Positions 1-9,957 are shown, numbered from the stretch's first letter. The stretch: 64,000 nt of DNA from Neisseria subflava (GCF_024205745.1 NZ_CP073117.1:310001-374000), one strand, 5' to 3'. Numbers and translations are program-made. Notes: generated by a model not told the origin, from the letters alone.

Positions 1-2
1 AA

Positions 3-1403
3 AACAAAGAGCTCGTCCAACGCATAGAAACCAATACCGATGACGGAAAGGTCGGCATGTTGTTGCCCGACTTCGCCCAACTGGTGCAAAACGAAGGACA
101 GGCAGTCGTCAATATTCAAGCGACACCGGCAAAACGCACTGCGACACCGGATGACGACCACAGCATGGACCTGAGTCAATTCCCCGACAACGATCCGTTT
201 TACGAATTCTTCAAACGCCTCGTTCCCAATATGCCCGACATGCCGCAAGAAGATACCGAAAGCGACGCTTTGAATTTCGGTTCCGGCTTCATCATCAGCA
301 AAGACGGCTATATCCTGACCAATACCCACGTGGTTGCCGGCATGGGCAATATCAAAGTCCTGCTCAACGACAAACGCGAATACACAGCCAAACTGGTCGG
401 CTCAGATGCCCAATCCGACGTTGCCCTCTTAAAAATTGAGCCGCAAGAAGACTTGCCGGTTGTCAAAATCGGCAACCCGAAAGATTTGAAACCGGGTGAA
501 TGGGTAGCCGCCATCGGCGCGCCTTTCGGCTTTGACAACAGCGTAACTTCAGGCATCGTCTCCGCCAAAGGCCGCAGCCTGCCGAATGAAAACTACACGC
601 CGTTCATCCAAACCGACGTTGCCATCAACCCAGGCAACTCTGGTGGCCCGTTATTCAACCTCCGCGGCCAAGTAGTCGGCATCAATTCGCAAATTTACAG
701 CCGCAGCGGCGGTTTCATGGGCATTTCATTTGCCATTCCGATTGATGTTGCCATGAATGTGGCCGAACAATTAAAAGCCAACGGCAAAGTCCAACGCGGT
801 CAATTAGGCGTGGTTATTCAAGAAGTTTCTTACGATTTGGCCAAATCTTTCGGTTTGGACAAAGCAAGTGGCGCGCTGATTGCCAAAATCATGCCAAACA
901 GCGCAGCACAACAAGCCGGTTTGCAGGTTGGCGACATCGTACGCAAAGTTAACGGCGAAGAAGTCCGCGCTTCCAGCGATTTGCCTGTTATGGTCGGCTC
1001 GATTATGCCGGGCAAAGAAGTGACTTTGAGCATTTGGCGCGGCGGCAAACAAACCGATGTCAAAGTAAAACTTGGCAGCGCAGCCGAGCAAACGGAAACT
1101 TCTGCAAAAGAAGCCGAACATCCGCAACACGAAGGCGGCCATGATGGATTCACCGTTGAAAATGCAGGTGTTACCCTGCAGGTTGAAAACGCAGACGGTA
1201 AACAACGCTTAATCGTTCTGCGCGTTAGCGGTGCGGCCGAACGTGCCGGCCTCAAACGCGGCGACGAAATCATTGCCGTCAGCCAAATTAGCGTCAATGA
1301 TGAATCCACTTTCCGTAGCGCATTGGAAAGCGCAGGCAAAAACGTACCGCTTTTGGTGCAACGCGACGGCAATACTTTGTTCCTCGCGCTAAATCTGCAG
1401 TAG
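3..1403 (+). CDS. Periplasmic serine endoprotease HtrA/DegQ type (5' end outside window)
   Basis: Trypsin-like protease and chaperone of the periplasm that degrades misfolded envelope proteins. The reading frame is open to the window edge, so the signal peptide and true start are missing; the first in-window ATG is at 57. Counted from that ATG, the catalytic triad is His91 (TNTHVV), Asp121 (SDVALLKI) and Ser195 (GNSGGPL). Two PDZ domains follow, at about residues 240-330 and 365-448, the second ending the protein. The order protease-PDZ-PDZ and the total length fit the DegP/DegQ/MucD family. A hairpin terminator follows. The family is certain; the exact name (degP, degQ, mucD) is not decided by sequence alone. 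Confidence 0.95.
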   Translation, partial: NKELVQRIETNTDDGKVGMLLPDFAQLVQNEGQAVVNIQATPAKRTATPDDDHSMDLSQFPDNDPFYEFFKRLVPNMPDMPQEDTESDALNFGSGFIISKDGYILTNTHVVAGMGNIKVLLNDKREYTAKLVGSDAQSDVALLKIEPQEDLPVVKIGNPKDLKPGEWVAAIGAPFGFDNSVTSGIVSAKGRSLPNENYTPFIQTDVAINPGNSGGPLFNLRGQVVGINSQIYSRSGGFMGISFAIPIDVAMNVAEQLKANGKVQRGQLGVVIQEVSYDLAKSFGLDKASGALIAKIMPNSAAQQAGLQVGDIVRKVNGEEVRASSDLPVMVGSIMPGKEVTLSIWRGGKQTDVKVKLGSAAEQTETSAKEAEHPQHEGGHDGFTVENAGVTLQVENADGKQRLIVLRVSGAAERAGLKRGDEIIAVSQISVNDESTFRSALESAGKNVPLLVQRDGNTLFLALNLQ

Positions 1404-1442
1404 TCCGATTTTTTCAGACGGCATGATGATGTGTTAGATGAT

Positions 1443-1476
1443 AAAATACCCATCTGTCAGAGGCGGTGGGTATTTT
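1443..1476 (+). terminator. Hairpin terminator after htrA
   Basis: AAAATACCCA and TGGGTATTTT form a 10-bp stem ending in a T run. It lies about 40 bp after the protease stop and upstream of the antiporter gene. Confidence 0.75.
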
Positions 1477-1537
1477 GTTATCCGCCTTCCAATTTAGGCC
1501 GTCTGAAAATATTTCACCGCTTATATACAATATAATT

Positions 1538-3058
1538 ATGCAACTTATTAATTATTCAAATTCTATTTTATCTGTCGTCCCGGCAGCCATTGCACTTGCC
1601 TTGGCCATTGCCACGCGCCGTGTATTACTGTCCTTAGGTGTCGGCATTATCGTCGGCTCATTCCTGCTGGTAGGCGGTAATCCACTCGATGCTTTGGTTC
1701 ACTTAAAAGACATGGCGGTCAGCCTGACTTGGGCGGATGGCGATTGGTCTTTGGGCAAACCCAAAATCCTGCTCTTTTTGGTGCTTTTGGGGATTTTCAC
1801 TTCCCTGCTGACGCATTCCGGCAGCAACCAAGCATTTGCCGATTGGGCCAAACAGCACATCAAAGGCCGTCGCGGTGCGAAACTGCTGACCGCCTGTTTG
1901 GTATTCGTTACCTTTATTGACGACTATTTCCACAGTCTTGCCGTCGGTGCGATTGCCCGCCCTGTAACCGACAAATTCAAAGTTTCCCGCGCCAAACTGG
2001 CTTATATCCTTGACTCCACTGCCGCGCCGATGTGCGTTTTGATGCCAGTATCCAGCTGGGGCGCATCGATTATCGCTACTTTGGCCGGCCTTTTGGTGAC
2101 TTACAACATCACAGACTACACACCAATGGGCGCATTCGTGGCCATGAGCCTGATGAATTACTACGCCGTCTTCGCATTGATTATGGTGTTTATCGTTGCC
2201 TGGTTCTCATTCGACATCGGCTCTATGGCTCGTTTGGAACGTGCCGCTTTGAATGAAATTCATGATGAAACCGTTGAAACAGGTCATCCCAACGGCCGTG
2301 TATTCGCGCTGATTGTGCCGGTTTTGGTACTGATCGTCGCCACGGTTTCCGCCATGATTTACACTGGCGCACAAGCTTCTGAAACCTTCTCTTTGCTCAG
2401 CGCATTTGAAAATACCGACGTGAACACTTCCCTCGTGTTCGGCGGTACTTGCGGCGTATTGGCCGTCATCCTCTGCACCATCGGCACCATCAAAACCAGC
2501 GACTACCCTAAAGCCATTTGGCAGGGCATCATCTCTATGCGTGGTGCCATTATCATCTTGATTTTGGCATGGATTATCAGCACCGTCGTCAGCGAGATGC
2601 ACACCGGCGAATACCTCTCCACTTTAGTGGCAGGCAATATCCACGCAGGCTTCCTGCCCGTGATTTTGTTTATGCTCGCAGGCGTGATGGCCTTCGCTAC
2701 CGGTACAAGCTGGGGTACATTCGGCATCATGTTACCGATTGCCGCCGCCATGGCCGTCAAAGTCGAACCTTCGCTGATTATCCCTTGCATGTCTGCCGTA
2801 ATGGCCGGTGCCGTATTTGGCGACCACTGCTCGCCGATTTCCGACACCACCATCCTCTCTTCTACCGGCGCACACTGCAACCACATCGACCACGTTACCT
2901 CACAACTCCCTTACGCGCTGACCGTAGCCGCGTCTGCTGCCACAGGCTATCTCGCACTGGGCATGACCGGCTCTGCGCCTTTAGGTTTTGTGGTAACCGG
3001 TATCGTGATGGTTGTGTTGATTCTGATCTTGAAAGACAAGAAAAAAACAACTGCCTAA
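1538..3058 (+). CDS. NhaC-family Na+/H+ antiporter
   Basis: Integral inner-membrane protein of 506 residues with about a dozen hydrophobic segments, predicted to exchange sodium for protons. Conserved antiporter-family features include the polar stretch TFIDDYFHSLAVG in the first third and GDHCSPISDTT near the C-terminus. An upstream GTG at 1466 is in frame, but the segment from there is not conserved in type and overlaps the preceding terminator; the ATG giving MQLINYSNS is therefore preferred. It stands alone between two terminators. The family call is firm; the exchanged ions are inferred from the family. Confidence 0.85.
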   Translation: MQLINYSNSILSVVPAAIALALAIATRRVLLSLGVGIIVGSFLLVGGNPLDALVHLKDMAVSLTWADGDWSLGKPKILLFLVLLGIFTSLLTHSGSNQAFADWAKQHIKGRRGAKLLTACLVFVTFIDDYFHSLAVGAIARPVTDKFKVSRAKLAYILDSTAAPMCVLMPVSSWGASIIATLAGLLVTYNITDYTPMGAFVAMSLMNYYAVFALIMVFIVAWFSFDIGSMARLERAALNEIHDETVETGHPNGRVFALIVPVLVLIVATVSAMIYTGAQASETFSLLSAFENTDVNTSLVFGGTCGVLAVILCTIGTIKTSDYPKAIWQGIISMRGAIIILILAWIISTVVSEMHTGEYLSTLVAGNIHAGFLPVILFMLAGVMAFATGTSWGTFGIMLPIAAAMAVKVEPSLIIPCMSAVMAGAVFGDHCSPISDTTILSSTGAHCNHIDHVTSQLPYALTVAASAATGYLALGMTGSAPLGFVVTGIVMVVLILILKDKKKTTA

Positions 3059-3071
3059 TTCAAAACCAATA

Positions 3072-3114
3072 TTCAGACGGCCTGAGATATTCCTATACTC
3101 TCAGGCCGTCTGAA
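3072..3114. terminator. Inverted DUS pair, terminator
   Basis: TTCAGACGGCCTGAG and CTCAGGCCGTCTGAA form a 15-bp stem around a short loop, after the antiporter and before nagZ. Confidence 0.75.
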
Positions 3115-3155
3115 CATAACGATTATCCAATAGATACATTATTCAGGACAAACTA

Positions 3156-4241
3156 ATGAATACGCCTTATCTTCCACGCGGCCCAGTTATGGCCGACGTC
3201 GCCGCCTATCATCTGACCGAAGAAGAAAAACAACGCCTGCTCGACCCTGCCGTCGGTGGCGTTATTTTGTTCCGCCGCAACTTTGAAAACGTTTCCCAAC
3301 TCAAAGCTTTGGTTCAAGAAATCAAAGCCGTCCGTACACCTGAACTCATCATCGCCGTCGACCACGAAGGCGGACGGGTTCAACGTTTTATTGACGGCTT
3401 CACCCGCCTGCCTGCCATGAACGTATTGGGCGAAATTTGGGACAACGAAGGCAAAGAAGCCGCCTGCGTCCAAGCAGAACAAGTCGGCTGGGTTTTGGCA
3501 ACCGAACTCTCCGCCTGCGGTATCGACCTATCCTTTACGCCTGTATTGGATTTGGACTGGGGTCAATGTGCTGTCATCGGCAACCGCAGTTTCCACCGCG
3601 ACGCCAACATCGTGACCCAGCTTGCCCTTGCCCTGCAAAAAGGCCTGAACAAAGGCGGCATGAAATCTTGCGGCAAGCACTTCCCCGGCCACGGCTTTGT
3701 CGAAGGCGACAGCCATCACGTCCTGCCTTGTGACGAACGCAGCCGCGAAGAACTGGAAGCTGCCGACCTTATCCCATTCCGCGCATTGAGCCAAGCAGGC
3801 ATGGCCGCAGTTATGCCTGCCCACGTCGTATACCCGCAAACCGACAGCCAACCTGCCGGCTTCTCCGAAAAATGGCTGAAACAAATCCTGCGCCAAGAAA
3901 TCGGATTTAACGGCGTTATCTTTTCAGACGACCTGACCATGGAAGGCGCATGCGGTGTCGGCGGTATTAAAGAACGTGCCCGCCTTTCTTTTGAAGCAGG
4001 CTGCGATATTGTACTGGTGTGCAACCGCCCTGACTTGGTCGATGAATTGCGAGACGGTTTCCACGCACCGGCAAACGCCGATTTGGCAGCACGTTGGCAA
4101 TACATGGCCAACACATTGACCGTACAAGAAGCTGCCGACATCATGGCAACCGAAGAATTCCAAGCCGCCCAACAGGCTACTGCCAAACTGGCAACGCCCA
4201 AAGACATCGCAGGCGGTGTCAAAGTCGGCGAAGCATTCTGA
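3156..4241 (+). CDS. nagZ: Beta-N-acetylhexosaminidase NagZ
   Basis: Cytoplasmic glycoside hydrolase family 3 enzyme that removes N-acetylglucosamine from anhydro-muropeptides in peptidoglycan recycling. The 361-residue length is that of a single-domain NagZ. Family motifs seen are DHEGGRVQRF (about residue 69), KHFPGHG (about 174) with the catalytic loop histidine just after it (DSHH), and SDDLTMEG (about 258), whose aspartate is the nucleophile. It has its own upstream and downstream terminators, so it is probably monocistronic. Confidence 0.95.
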   Translation: MNTPYLPRGPVMADVAAYHLTEEEKQRLLDPAVGGVILFRRNFENVSQLKALVQEIKAVRTPELIIAVDHEGGRVQRFIDGFTRLPAMNVLGEIWDNEGKEAACVQAEQVGWVLATELSACGIDLSFTPVLDLDWGQCAVIGNRSFHRDANIVTQLALALQKGLNKGGMKSCGKHFPGHGFVEGDSHHVLPCDERSREELEAADLIPFRALSQAGMAAVMPAHVVYPQTDSQPAGFSEKWLKQILRQEIGFNGVIFSDDLTMEGACGVGGIKERARLSFEAGCDIVLVCNRPDLVDELRDGFHAPANADLAARWQYMANTLTVQEAADIMATEEFQAAQQATAKLATPKDIAGGVKVGEAF

Positions 4242-4272
4242 TTCAAGGCCGTCTGAAACATTGACGGCAAAT

Positions 4273-4306
4273 AAAAAAGGAAGACTTGAAAAAGTCTTCC
4301 TTTTTT
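4273..4306. terminator. Bidirectional terminator between nagZ and the ABC permease
   Basis: AAAAAAGGAAGACTT and AAGTCTTCCTTTTTT form a strong hairpin with A and T tracts on both sides, so it can stop transcription of nagZ on the plus strand and of the permease on the minus strand. A DUS lies just before it. Confidence 0.9.
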
Positions 4307-4318
4307 GATTCAAACCGA

Positions 4319-5065
4319 TTAGCGGTGTTGCGGATTGTAACGGCTTTCCAATCGCAGGAATACCCAACCCAAAAAGCTTGTCAGCACCAAATAAATCAGC
4401 GCGATTGTATAAAGCGGCTCTTCATAAACAGAATAGCGGCCGGTAATCGTGCTTTGTACATAAGCCAACTCTGCCACGCCGATAACGGAAAGCAATGAGC
4501 TGTCTTTCAACAACGTAATAAACTCACTGGCCAATGGCGGCAACATACGGCGCAAAGCTTGCGGCAAAATCACATAACGCATCGCCTGAGTATAGGTCAG
4601 TCCCAAAGAACGCGCAGCTTCCATTTGGCCTTTATCAATCGACTGAATACCGGCACGAAAAATCTCACAAATATACGCACCCGAGTTCGCAATCAACGCC
4701 AAAGAACCGGCAATCAACGCACCATAAGAACGGCGCAAATCAATGGCTGCTTCGCCGCTAATCAATACACCGTCGGCCGGATGAACGAAAAATGGGAACC
4801 AAACATAAGCCCAAATCACAATTTGTACAAACAATGGCGTACCGCGAAACAGCGTAACATACCAAAAAGAAATCTTACGCAACACCCAAGCCAAGGCACG
4901 CATCGGCACACCGGCTTTTTCCGGATTGATCAAACGCGCCAATGCCAGCAGCAAACCCAAAATCGAGCCACCTGCCGTTGCAACCACCGTCAGTCCCAGC
5001 GTTGTCAACACGCCGTATAAAAACATCCAGCGGTATTCATAAATAATGTCAAAACGAAAATCCAT
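4319..5065 (-). CDS. Polar amino-acid ABC transporter permease (HisM/GlnP family)
   Basis: Inner-membrane permease of an amino-acid importer. It has about five membrane segments and the conserved EAA loop near EAARSLGLTYTQAMRYVILPQA, which contacts the ATPase. The frame can begin at a TTG (5083), but ATG codons at 5071 and 5065 are more likely; the latter gives MDFRFDII and is chosen here. No ATPase or binding-protein gene is adjacent, so its partners must be encoded elsewhere. The substrate cannot be told from this gene alone. Confidence 0.88.
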   Translation of the reverse strand: MDFRFDIIYEYRWMFLYGVLTTLGLTVVATAGGSILGLLLALARLINPEKAGVPMRALAWVLRKISFWYVTLFRGTPLFVQIVIWAYVWFPFFVHPADGVLISGEAAIDLRRSYGALIAGSLALIANSGAYICEIFRAGIQSIDKGQMEAARSLGLTYTQAMRYVILPQALRRMLPPLASEFITLLKDSSLLSVIGVAELAYVQSTITGRYSVYEEPLYTIALIYLVLTSFLGWVFLRLESRYNPQHR

Positions 5066-5391
5066 AACCATTCCGTCGGTCAAAATCGGTAACTAATCCG
5101 AATATTTTTTAAAATGAAGCTTAATATTTTACAAGAAAATACATTGCTTGAACGGTTTTTTGTTAAATTATTCCGCCCAACCCTGTTTTTTTACATTTCC
5201 AATGAATTTCAGCCCCTTTTAACCTTTCTTCATATAAGACATTTTCCGTATAAAAAACAAAGCGCAAACCCGAGACAAAATTGACCGAAACACAAAAACA
5301 GCGGATAATCCGCCCATTCTTCAAACATCTTTCAGACGGCCTTCCCTCTTCCCTTGAAGGCCGTCTGAAAACATTTTAAAAAGCATAAAAC
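5066..5391. other. Intergenic region upstream of the permease and trhP
   Basis: AT-rich divergent region with no open frame of note. It should hold the promoters of the permease (minus) and trhP (plus). The only clear element is the inverted DUS pair at 5331-5369. Confidence 0.6.
5331..5369. repeat. Inverted DUS pair
   Basis: TTCAGACGGCCTTC and GAAGGCCGTCTGAA face each other 20 bp before the trhP start. Because it precedes a start rather than follows a gene, it may act as uptake signal or leader hairpin more than as terminator. Confidence 0.7.
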
Positions 5392-6747
5392 ATGAAAGCA
5401 CCCGAACTCTTATTGCCAGCAGGCGGCCTCGAACGTATGCGTGCTGCCTACGATTACGGCGCAGACGCCGTTTACGCCGGCAGCCCGCGTTACTCCCTGC
5501 GCGCCCGCAACAACGAATTTGCCAAACTCGACGTTCTCGAGCAAGGCATCAAAGAAGCACACGAGCGCAACAAAAAATTCTTCCTGACCGTCAATACGCT
5601 ACCGCATAACTCCAAACTCAAAACCTTTGTTTCCGATATGGAGCCCTTGATTGCCATGAAACCCGACGCGCTGATTATGGCAGATCCAGGTTTGATCATG
5701 ACCGTGCGCGAAAAATGGCCGGAAATGCCGATTCACCTGTCCGTACAGGCAAATACCACCAACTACTGGGGCGTAAAATTCTGGCAAAACATCGGCGTCG
5801 AACGCATTATTCTGTCACGCGAATTGAGCATGGAAGAAATCGCCGAAATCCGCCAAGAATGCCCCGACATCGAACTCGAAGTCTTCATTCACGGCGCATT
5901 GTGCATCGCCTACTCCGGCCGTTGCCTGCTCTCCGGCTATTTCAACCACCGCGACCCCAACCAAGGCACCTGCACCAACTCCTGCCGTTGGGACTACAAG
6001 GTTCACAACGCCGTTGAAAGCGATGCGGGCGACGCCCAACTTCTGCAAGGTTTCAACTTTGAAAAAGCCCAAGAAGAAGCCAACCAAAACTTTGAAGGCA
6101 TCAACGGTCAAAAACGCCATCCCTACGCCGATAAAGTTTTCCTGATTGAAGAGTCCAACCGCCCGGGCGAAATGATGCCGATTATGGAAGACGAACACGG
6201 CACCTACATCATGAACTCCAAAGACCTTCGTGGCATCGAAGTGGTTGATAAACTAGCCAAAATCGGCGTGGACAGCCTTAAAGTCGAAGGCCGCACCAAG
6301 TCGCTTTATTATGTTGCACGCGTGGCCCAGTCCTACCGCAAAGCGATTGATGATGCCGTTGCAGGCCGTCCGTTTGATTACAGCCTGTTGAGCGAACTCG
6401 AAGGCCTTGCCAACCGCGGCTACACCAGCGGCTTCCTCGAGCGCCACCAAACTCAGGATTATCAAAACTACCTGACCGGCCACTCCATCGCCAAACAAAG
6501 CCAATATGTCGGCCACGTTACCGAAATCGATGAAAACGGCTGGGCGACCATCGAAGTCAAAAACCGCTTTGCCATCGGCGATTCACTCGAAATCATCCAC
6601 CCAAGCGGCAACCAAACCATCAAATTGGAACAAATGACCCGCAAAGGCCAGCCTGTCGATGTTGCCCCAGGCAACGGTATTCAGGTCAAAATCCCCAACA
6701 TGCAGGGCAAAGAAAAAGCTTTGGTTGCGCGGATTATGAATCCTTAA
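5392..6747 (+). CDS. trhP: tRNA 5-hydroxyuridine synthesis protein TrhP (YegQ, peptidase U32 family)
   Basis: U32-family protein needed, in the E. coli homologue, to form 5-hydroxyuridine at the wobble position of tRNA. The 451-residue length matches YegQ/TrhP rather than the longer RlhA. It has the family opening PELLLPAGGLERMRAAYDYG, the signature EVFIHGALCIAYSGRCLLSG at about 165-184, the cysteine-containing GTCTNSCRW, and EDEHGTYIMNSKDL. The C-terminal quarter is the small U32 beta domain. Old annotations call it a collagenase or protease, which is not supported for this subgroup. Confidence 0.9.
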   Translation: MKAPELLLPAGGLERMRAAYDYGADAVYAGSPRYSLRARNNEFAKLDVLEQGIKEAHERNKKFFLTVNTLPHNSKLKTFVSDMEPLIAMKPDALIMADPGLIMTVREKWPEMPIHLSVQANTTNYWGVKFWQNIGVERIILSRELSMEEIAEIRQECPDIELEVFIHGALCIAYSGRCLLSGYFNHRDPNQGTCTNSCRWDYKVHNAVESDAGDAQLLQGFNFEKAQEEANQNFEGINGQKRHPYADKVFLIEESNRPGEMMPIMEDEHGTYIMNSKDLRGIEVVDKLAKIGVDSLKVEGRTKSLYYVARVAQSYRKAIDDAVAGRPFDYSLLSELEGLANRGYTSGFLERHQTQDYQNYLTGHSIAKQSQYVGHVTEIDENGWATIEVKNRFAIGDSLEIIHPSGNQTIKLEQMTRKGQPVDVAPGNGIQVKIPNMQGKEKALVARIMNP

Positions 6748-6760
6748 GCGTCAACAAAAT

Positions 6761-6791
6761 AAAGGCCGTCTGAAAGTTTCAGACGGCCTTT
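6761..6791. terminator. Inverted DUS pair between trhP and hemC
   Basis: AAAGGCCGTCTGAAA and its complement are separated by one base, forming a perfect hairpin that can end both convergent genes. Confidence 0.85.
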
Positions 6792-6809
6792 TAAATTATC
6801 TATGCTGTT

Positions 6810-7745
6810 TTAAGCCTGTTCTTGTAATACGGCGGCAATCAATTCTTCCGCACCATCATCTGCCAGTTTTTTGGCGACTGCACGACCCAAGGCATCGGCG
6901 TATTCGGCGGGGGCTTGCGCGTCCGCCTGCAAAATGACCGAACCGTCAGGATGACCGACCAAGCCGCGCAAGGTCAGCAAGCCGTTTTCTTCAGTGCAAT
7001 ATGCGGCCAGCGGCACTTGGCAGCTTCCGCCCAAAGCGCGCGCCAACGCGCGTTCGGCCGTAACGCAGGCGTGGGTGGTATCGTGGTTCAATGGCTTCAA
7101 GACTTCATACAAATCTTCGCGATGCCCTGCAATTTCAATACCCAATGCACCTTGTCCGGCGGCAGGCAGGCTGTCGGATTCCGACAAAATCATGCGGATG
7201 CGTTCGTCCAATTCCAGACGCTGTAAACCGGCGGCAGCCAAGATAATCGCGTCGTATTCGCCGTTATCGAGTTTGGACAAACGGGTTTGCACATTGCCGC
7301 GCAAAGGTTTGATAACCAAATGCGGATAGCGCGCACGCAACTGGGCTTCGCGGCGCAGGCTGGATGTGCCGACGATGGTGCCTTTGGGCATTTCTTCCAA
7401 ACGCGCGTATTGGTTGGACACAAACGCGTCAAACGGATTGGCGCGTTCGCCGATGGCTGCAAGCGCGAAACCTTCAGGCAAATCCATCGGTACATCTTTA
7501 ATCGAATGCACAGCCAAGTCAGCCCGGCCGTCATACAAAGCCTGTTCCAACTCTTTGACAAACAAGCCTTTACCGCCAACTTTTGACAAGGTTCTATCCA
7601 AAATCTGGTCGCCGCGCGTGGTCATGCCCAAAATCTCGACTTCGCAATCGGGATACAGGGCTTTCAGACGGCCTTGGATATGTTTTGCCTGCCACATGGC
7701 AAGCAGGCTTTCGCGACTGGCGATAACGAGTTTTTTCGGGTTCAT
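6810..7745 (-). CDS. hemC: Hydroxymethylbilane synthase (porphobilinogen deaminase)
   Basis: Joins four porphobilinogen molecules into hydroxymethylbilane in haem synthesis. The 311-residue product from the ATG at 7745 ([13 protein letters not shown]) has the catalytic aspartate Asp84 in HSIKDVP and Cys242 in GGSCQVP, which carries the dipyrromethane cofactor; both numbers equal those of E. coli HemC. A longer frame upstream lacks homology-like sequence, and AGGCAAC before this ATG serves as ribosome site. A DUS lies inside the gene near 7664 and encodes GRLKAL. Confidence 0.96.
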   Translation of the reverse strand: MNPKKLVIASRESLLAMWQAKHIQGRLKALYPDCEVEILGMTTRGDQILDRTLSKVGGKGLFVKELEQALYDGRADLAVHSIKDVPMDLPEGFALAAIGERANPFDAFVSNQYARLEEMPKGTIVGTSSLRREAQLRARYPHLVIKPLRGNVQTRLSKLDNGEYDAIILAAAGLQRLELDERIRMILSESDSLPAAGQGALGIEIAGHREDLYEVLKPLNHDTTHACVTAERALARALGGSCQVPLAAYCTEENGLLTLRGLVGHPDGSVILQADAQAPAEYADALGRAVAKKLADDGAEELIAAVLQEQA

Positions 7746-7863
7746 AATGGTTGCCTGAAAGATGGAAAACGGCATGAAGTCTATCATATTTTGGGCGGTT
7801 TTTCAGACGGCATGGGAGTGAATATGTTATATTTACACCTAAAAACCAAATTTTCCGAACAAC

Positions 7864-8379
7864 ATGAAACGCGCCAAACAATATCCTTTTTTATCCTTAC
7901 AGCGGCAACGTTTTCATCTGAACTTTGAAAACGCCTCTTCCGCCGCCAACCTTCCAAGCGAACGCGACTTCTACCGCTGGGCGTGGTCTGCCTTGAAAAA
8001 CGAATACTGCCGCGCAGACATCAGCCTGATTCTTCTGGACGAAGAAGAAGCCCGCGCTTACAACCGCGACTACCGCGGCAAAGATTACGCCACCAATGTA
8101 TTGAGTTTCGCGCTCAATGAAGGCGAAATTCTGCCCGACCAGTTTTCAGACGGCCTGTATGGCGATTTGGTGATTTGCCCGCAAGTGGTTTTGAAAGAAG
8201 CCGCCGAACAAGGCAAAACACCCGAGCAGCATTTTGCCCACCTGACCATACACGGTACTTTACACCTGATGGGCTACGACCACATCGAAGACGATGAAGC
8301 CGAAATAATGGAAGCCGAAGAAATCCGCCTGATGCTGGCGGCAGGCTTCCCCAACCCCTACCAAGAGGACGAATATTAA
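7864..8379 (+). CDS. ybeY: Endoribonuclease YbeY (rRNA maturation factor)
   Basis: Metal-dependent RNase used in 16S rRNA 3' processing and 70S quality control. The zinc motif HGTLHLMGYDH is present at about residues 129-139, and YATNVLSFAL is the usual upstream signature. A DUS inside the gene (about 8145) encodes FSDGL. It is followed one base later by corC, so the two are co-transcribed. Confidence 0.95.
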   Translation: MKRAKQYPFLSLQRQRFHLNFENASSAANLPSERDFYRWAWSALKNEYCRADISLILLDEEEARAYNRDYRGKDYATNVLSFALNEGEILPDQFSDGLYGDLVICPQVVLKEAAEQGKTPEQHFAHLTIHGTLHLMGYDHIEDDEAEIMEAEEIRLMLAAGFPNPYQEDEY

Positions 8380-8380
8380 A

Positions 8381-9223
8381 ATGGACGGTACGCAGTCGAA
8401 ACCCAAGTTTTTCGAACGCCTAATCTCCCGACTTGCCGGTGAGCCCGACTCCGCCGAAGACGTATTGACCCTGCTGCGCCAAGCGCACGAGCAGGAAGTT
8501 TTTGACGCCGACACACTGACCCGGCTGGAAAAAGTATTGGACTTTGCCGAACTGGAAGTGCGCGACGCCATGATTACGCGCAGCCGCATGAACGTATTGA
8601 AAGAGAACGACAGCATCGAGCGCATCACGGCCTACGTCATCGAAACTGCCCATTCGCGTTTCCCCGTCATCGGCGAAGACAAAGACGAAGTTTTGGGTAT
8701 TTTGCACGCCAAAGACCTGCTCAAATATATGTTCAACCCCGAGCAGTTCCACCTGAAATCCGTCTTGCGCCCTGCCGTTTTCGTTCCCGAAGGCAAATCT
8801 TTGACCGCCCTTTTAAAAGAGTTCCGCGAACAGCGCAACCACATGGCGATTGTCATCGACGAATACGGCGGCACATCCGGCCTGGTTACCTTTGAAGATA
8901 TCATCGAGCAAATCGTCGGCGAAATCGAAGACGAGTTTGACGAAGACGACAGCGCCGACAATATCCACGCCGTTTCTTCCGAACGCTGGCGCATCCACGC
9001 GGCTACCGAAATCGAAGACATCAACACCTTCTTCGGCACGGAATACAGCAGCGAAGAAGCCGACACCATCGGCGGCCTGGTCATTCAAGAGTTGGGACAC
9101 CTGCCCGTGCGCGGCGAAAAAGTCATCATCGGCAGCCTGCAATTTACCGTCGCACGCGCCGACAACCGCCGTCTGCACACCCTGATGGCCACACGAATTA
9201 AAGAAAACACGGATAAACCATGA
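8381..9223 (+). CDS. corC: CorC/HlyC-type CBS-domain protein
   Basis: Cytoplasmic protein of 280 residues with two CBS domains (about 65-190) and a C-terminal CorC_HlyC domain (about 200-275). The family is linked to magnesium and cobalt efflux. No membrane segments are present, so it is the short CorC form, not a full transporter. It starts one base after ybeY and its stop overlaps the metN start by four bases (ATGA), so translation is probably coupled. The ybeY-corC neighbourhood is common in proteobacteria. The biochemical role is inferred. Confidence 0.85.
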   Translation: MDGTQSKPKFFERLISRLAGEPDSAEDVLTLLRQAHEQEVFDADTLTRLEKVLDFAELEVRDAMITRSRMNVLKENDSIERITAYVIETAHSRFPVIGEDKDEVLGILHAKDLLKYMFNPEQFHLKSVLRPAVFVPEGKSLTALLKEFREQRNHMAIVIDEYGGTSGLVTFEDIIEQIVGEIEDEFDEDDSADNIHAVSSERWRIHAATEIEDINTFFGTEYSSEEADTIGGLVIQELGHLPVRGEKVIIGSLQFTVARADNRRLHTLMATRIKENTDKP

Positions 9224-9957
9224 TTATTCTGGATCACGTCTCCAAACACTATCAAACACGCGACAAAAAAGACTTTGTCGCCGTCGAGCCGACCAGCCTC
9301 GAAATCAAACAGGGGGAAATCTTTGGCCTGATGGGCTACTCCGGCGCAGGCAAATCTACTCTGCTGCGCCTGATTAACTTATTGGAACGTCCGGATACAG
9401 GTACCGTCAGCGTGTGCGGCCAAGAACTGACCGCGCTCAACGCCACGCAACTGCGCCACGCCCGACAAAACATCGGCATGGTATTCCAACAGTTCAACCT
9501 GTTGAGCAACCGTACCGTTGCCGAAAACGTCGCCTTTCCTTTAGAAATTGCCAAATGGCCGTCTAAAAAAATCCAAGCGCGTGTTGAAGAATGTTTGGAA
9601 ATCGTCGATTTGCAAGACCGCGCCAACCATTACCCGTCCCAACTTTCCGGCGGTCAAAAACAACGTGTCGGCATTGCCCGTGCGCTGGCGCCGCAACCGC
9701 AAGTCATCCTCGCCGACGAACCCACTTCCGCCCTCGACCCTGCCACTACGCGCAGCGTTTTGAAGTGTTTGGAAGACATTAACAAACGCTTTAACGTAAC
9801 CATCGTCATCGTTACCCACGAAATGAGCGTTATCCGCCGCCTGTGCGACCGTGCCGCCCTCTTGGACAAAGGCCGTCTGCTGGAAATCGTTGAAGTACAC
9901 GGCAACCAAATCCATGCCCAATCCGAAATCGGGAAAGAGCTGATTCGAGAGGACTAA
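9220..9957 (+). CDS. metN: Methionine ABC transporter ATP-binding protein
   Basis: ATPase of the methionine importer MetNIQ. It shows Walker A GYSGAGKST, the Q-loop in VFQQFNLL, the signature LSGGQKQRVGIARAL, Walker B VILADEPTSALD and the switch histidine in IVTHEM. At 245 residues it lacks the C-terminal regulatory (NIL/ACT-like) domain of the 343-residue E. coli MetN, so feedback inhibition by internal methionine through that domain should be absent. It overlaps corC by four bases and is followed immediately by metI. Confidence 0.92.
   Translation: MIILDHVSKHYQTRDKKDFVAVEPTSLEIKQGEIFGLMGYSGAGKSTLLRLINLLERPDTGTVSVCGQELTALNATQLRHARQNIGMVFQQFNLLSNRTVAENVAFPLEIAKWPSKKIQARVEECLEIVDLQDRANHYPSQLSGGQKQRVGIARALAPQPQVILADEPTSALDPATTRSVLKCLEDINKRFNVTIVIVTHEMSVIRRLCDRAALLDKGRLLEIVEVHGNQIHAQSEIGKELIRED

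Noticed and set aside
1466-1537. Longer N-terminus for the NhaC antiporter
   Set aside because: The GTG lies in the preceding terminator stem and the added residues do not resemble the family.
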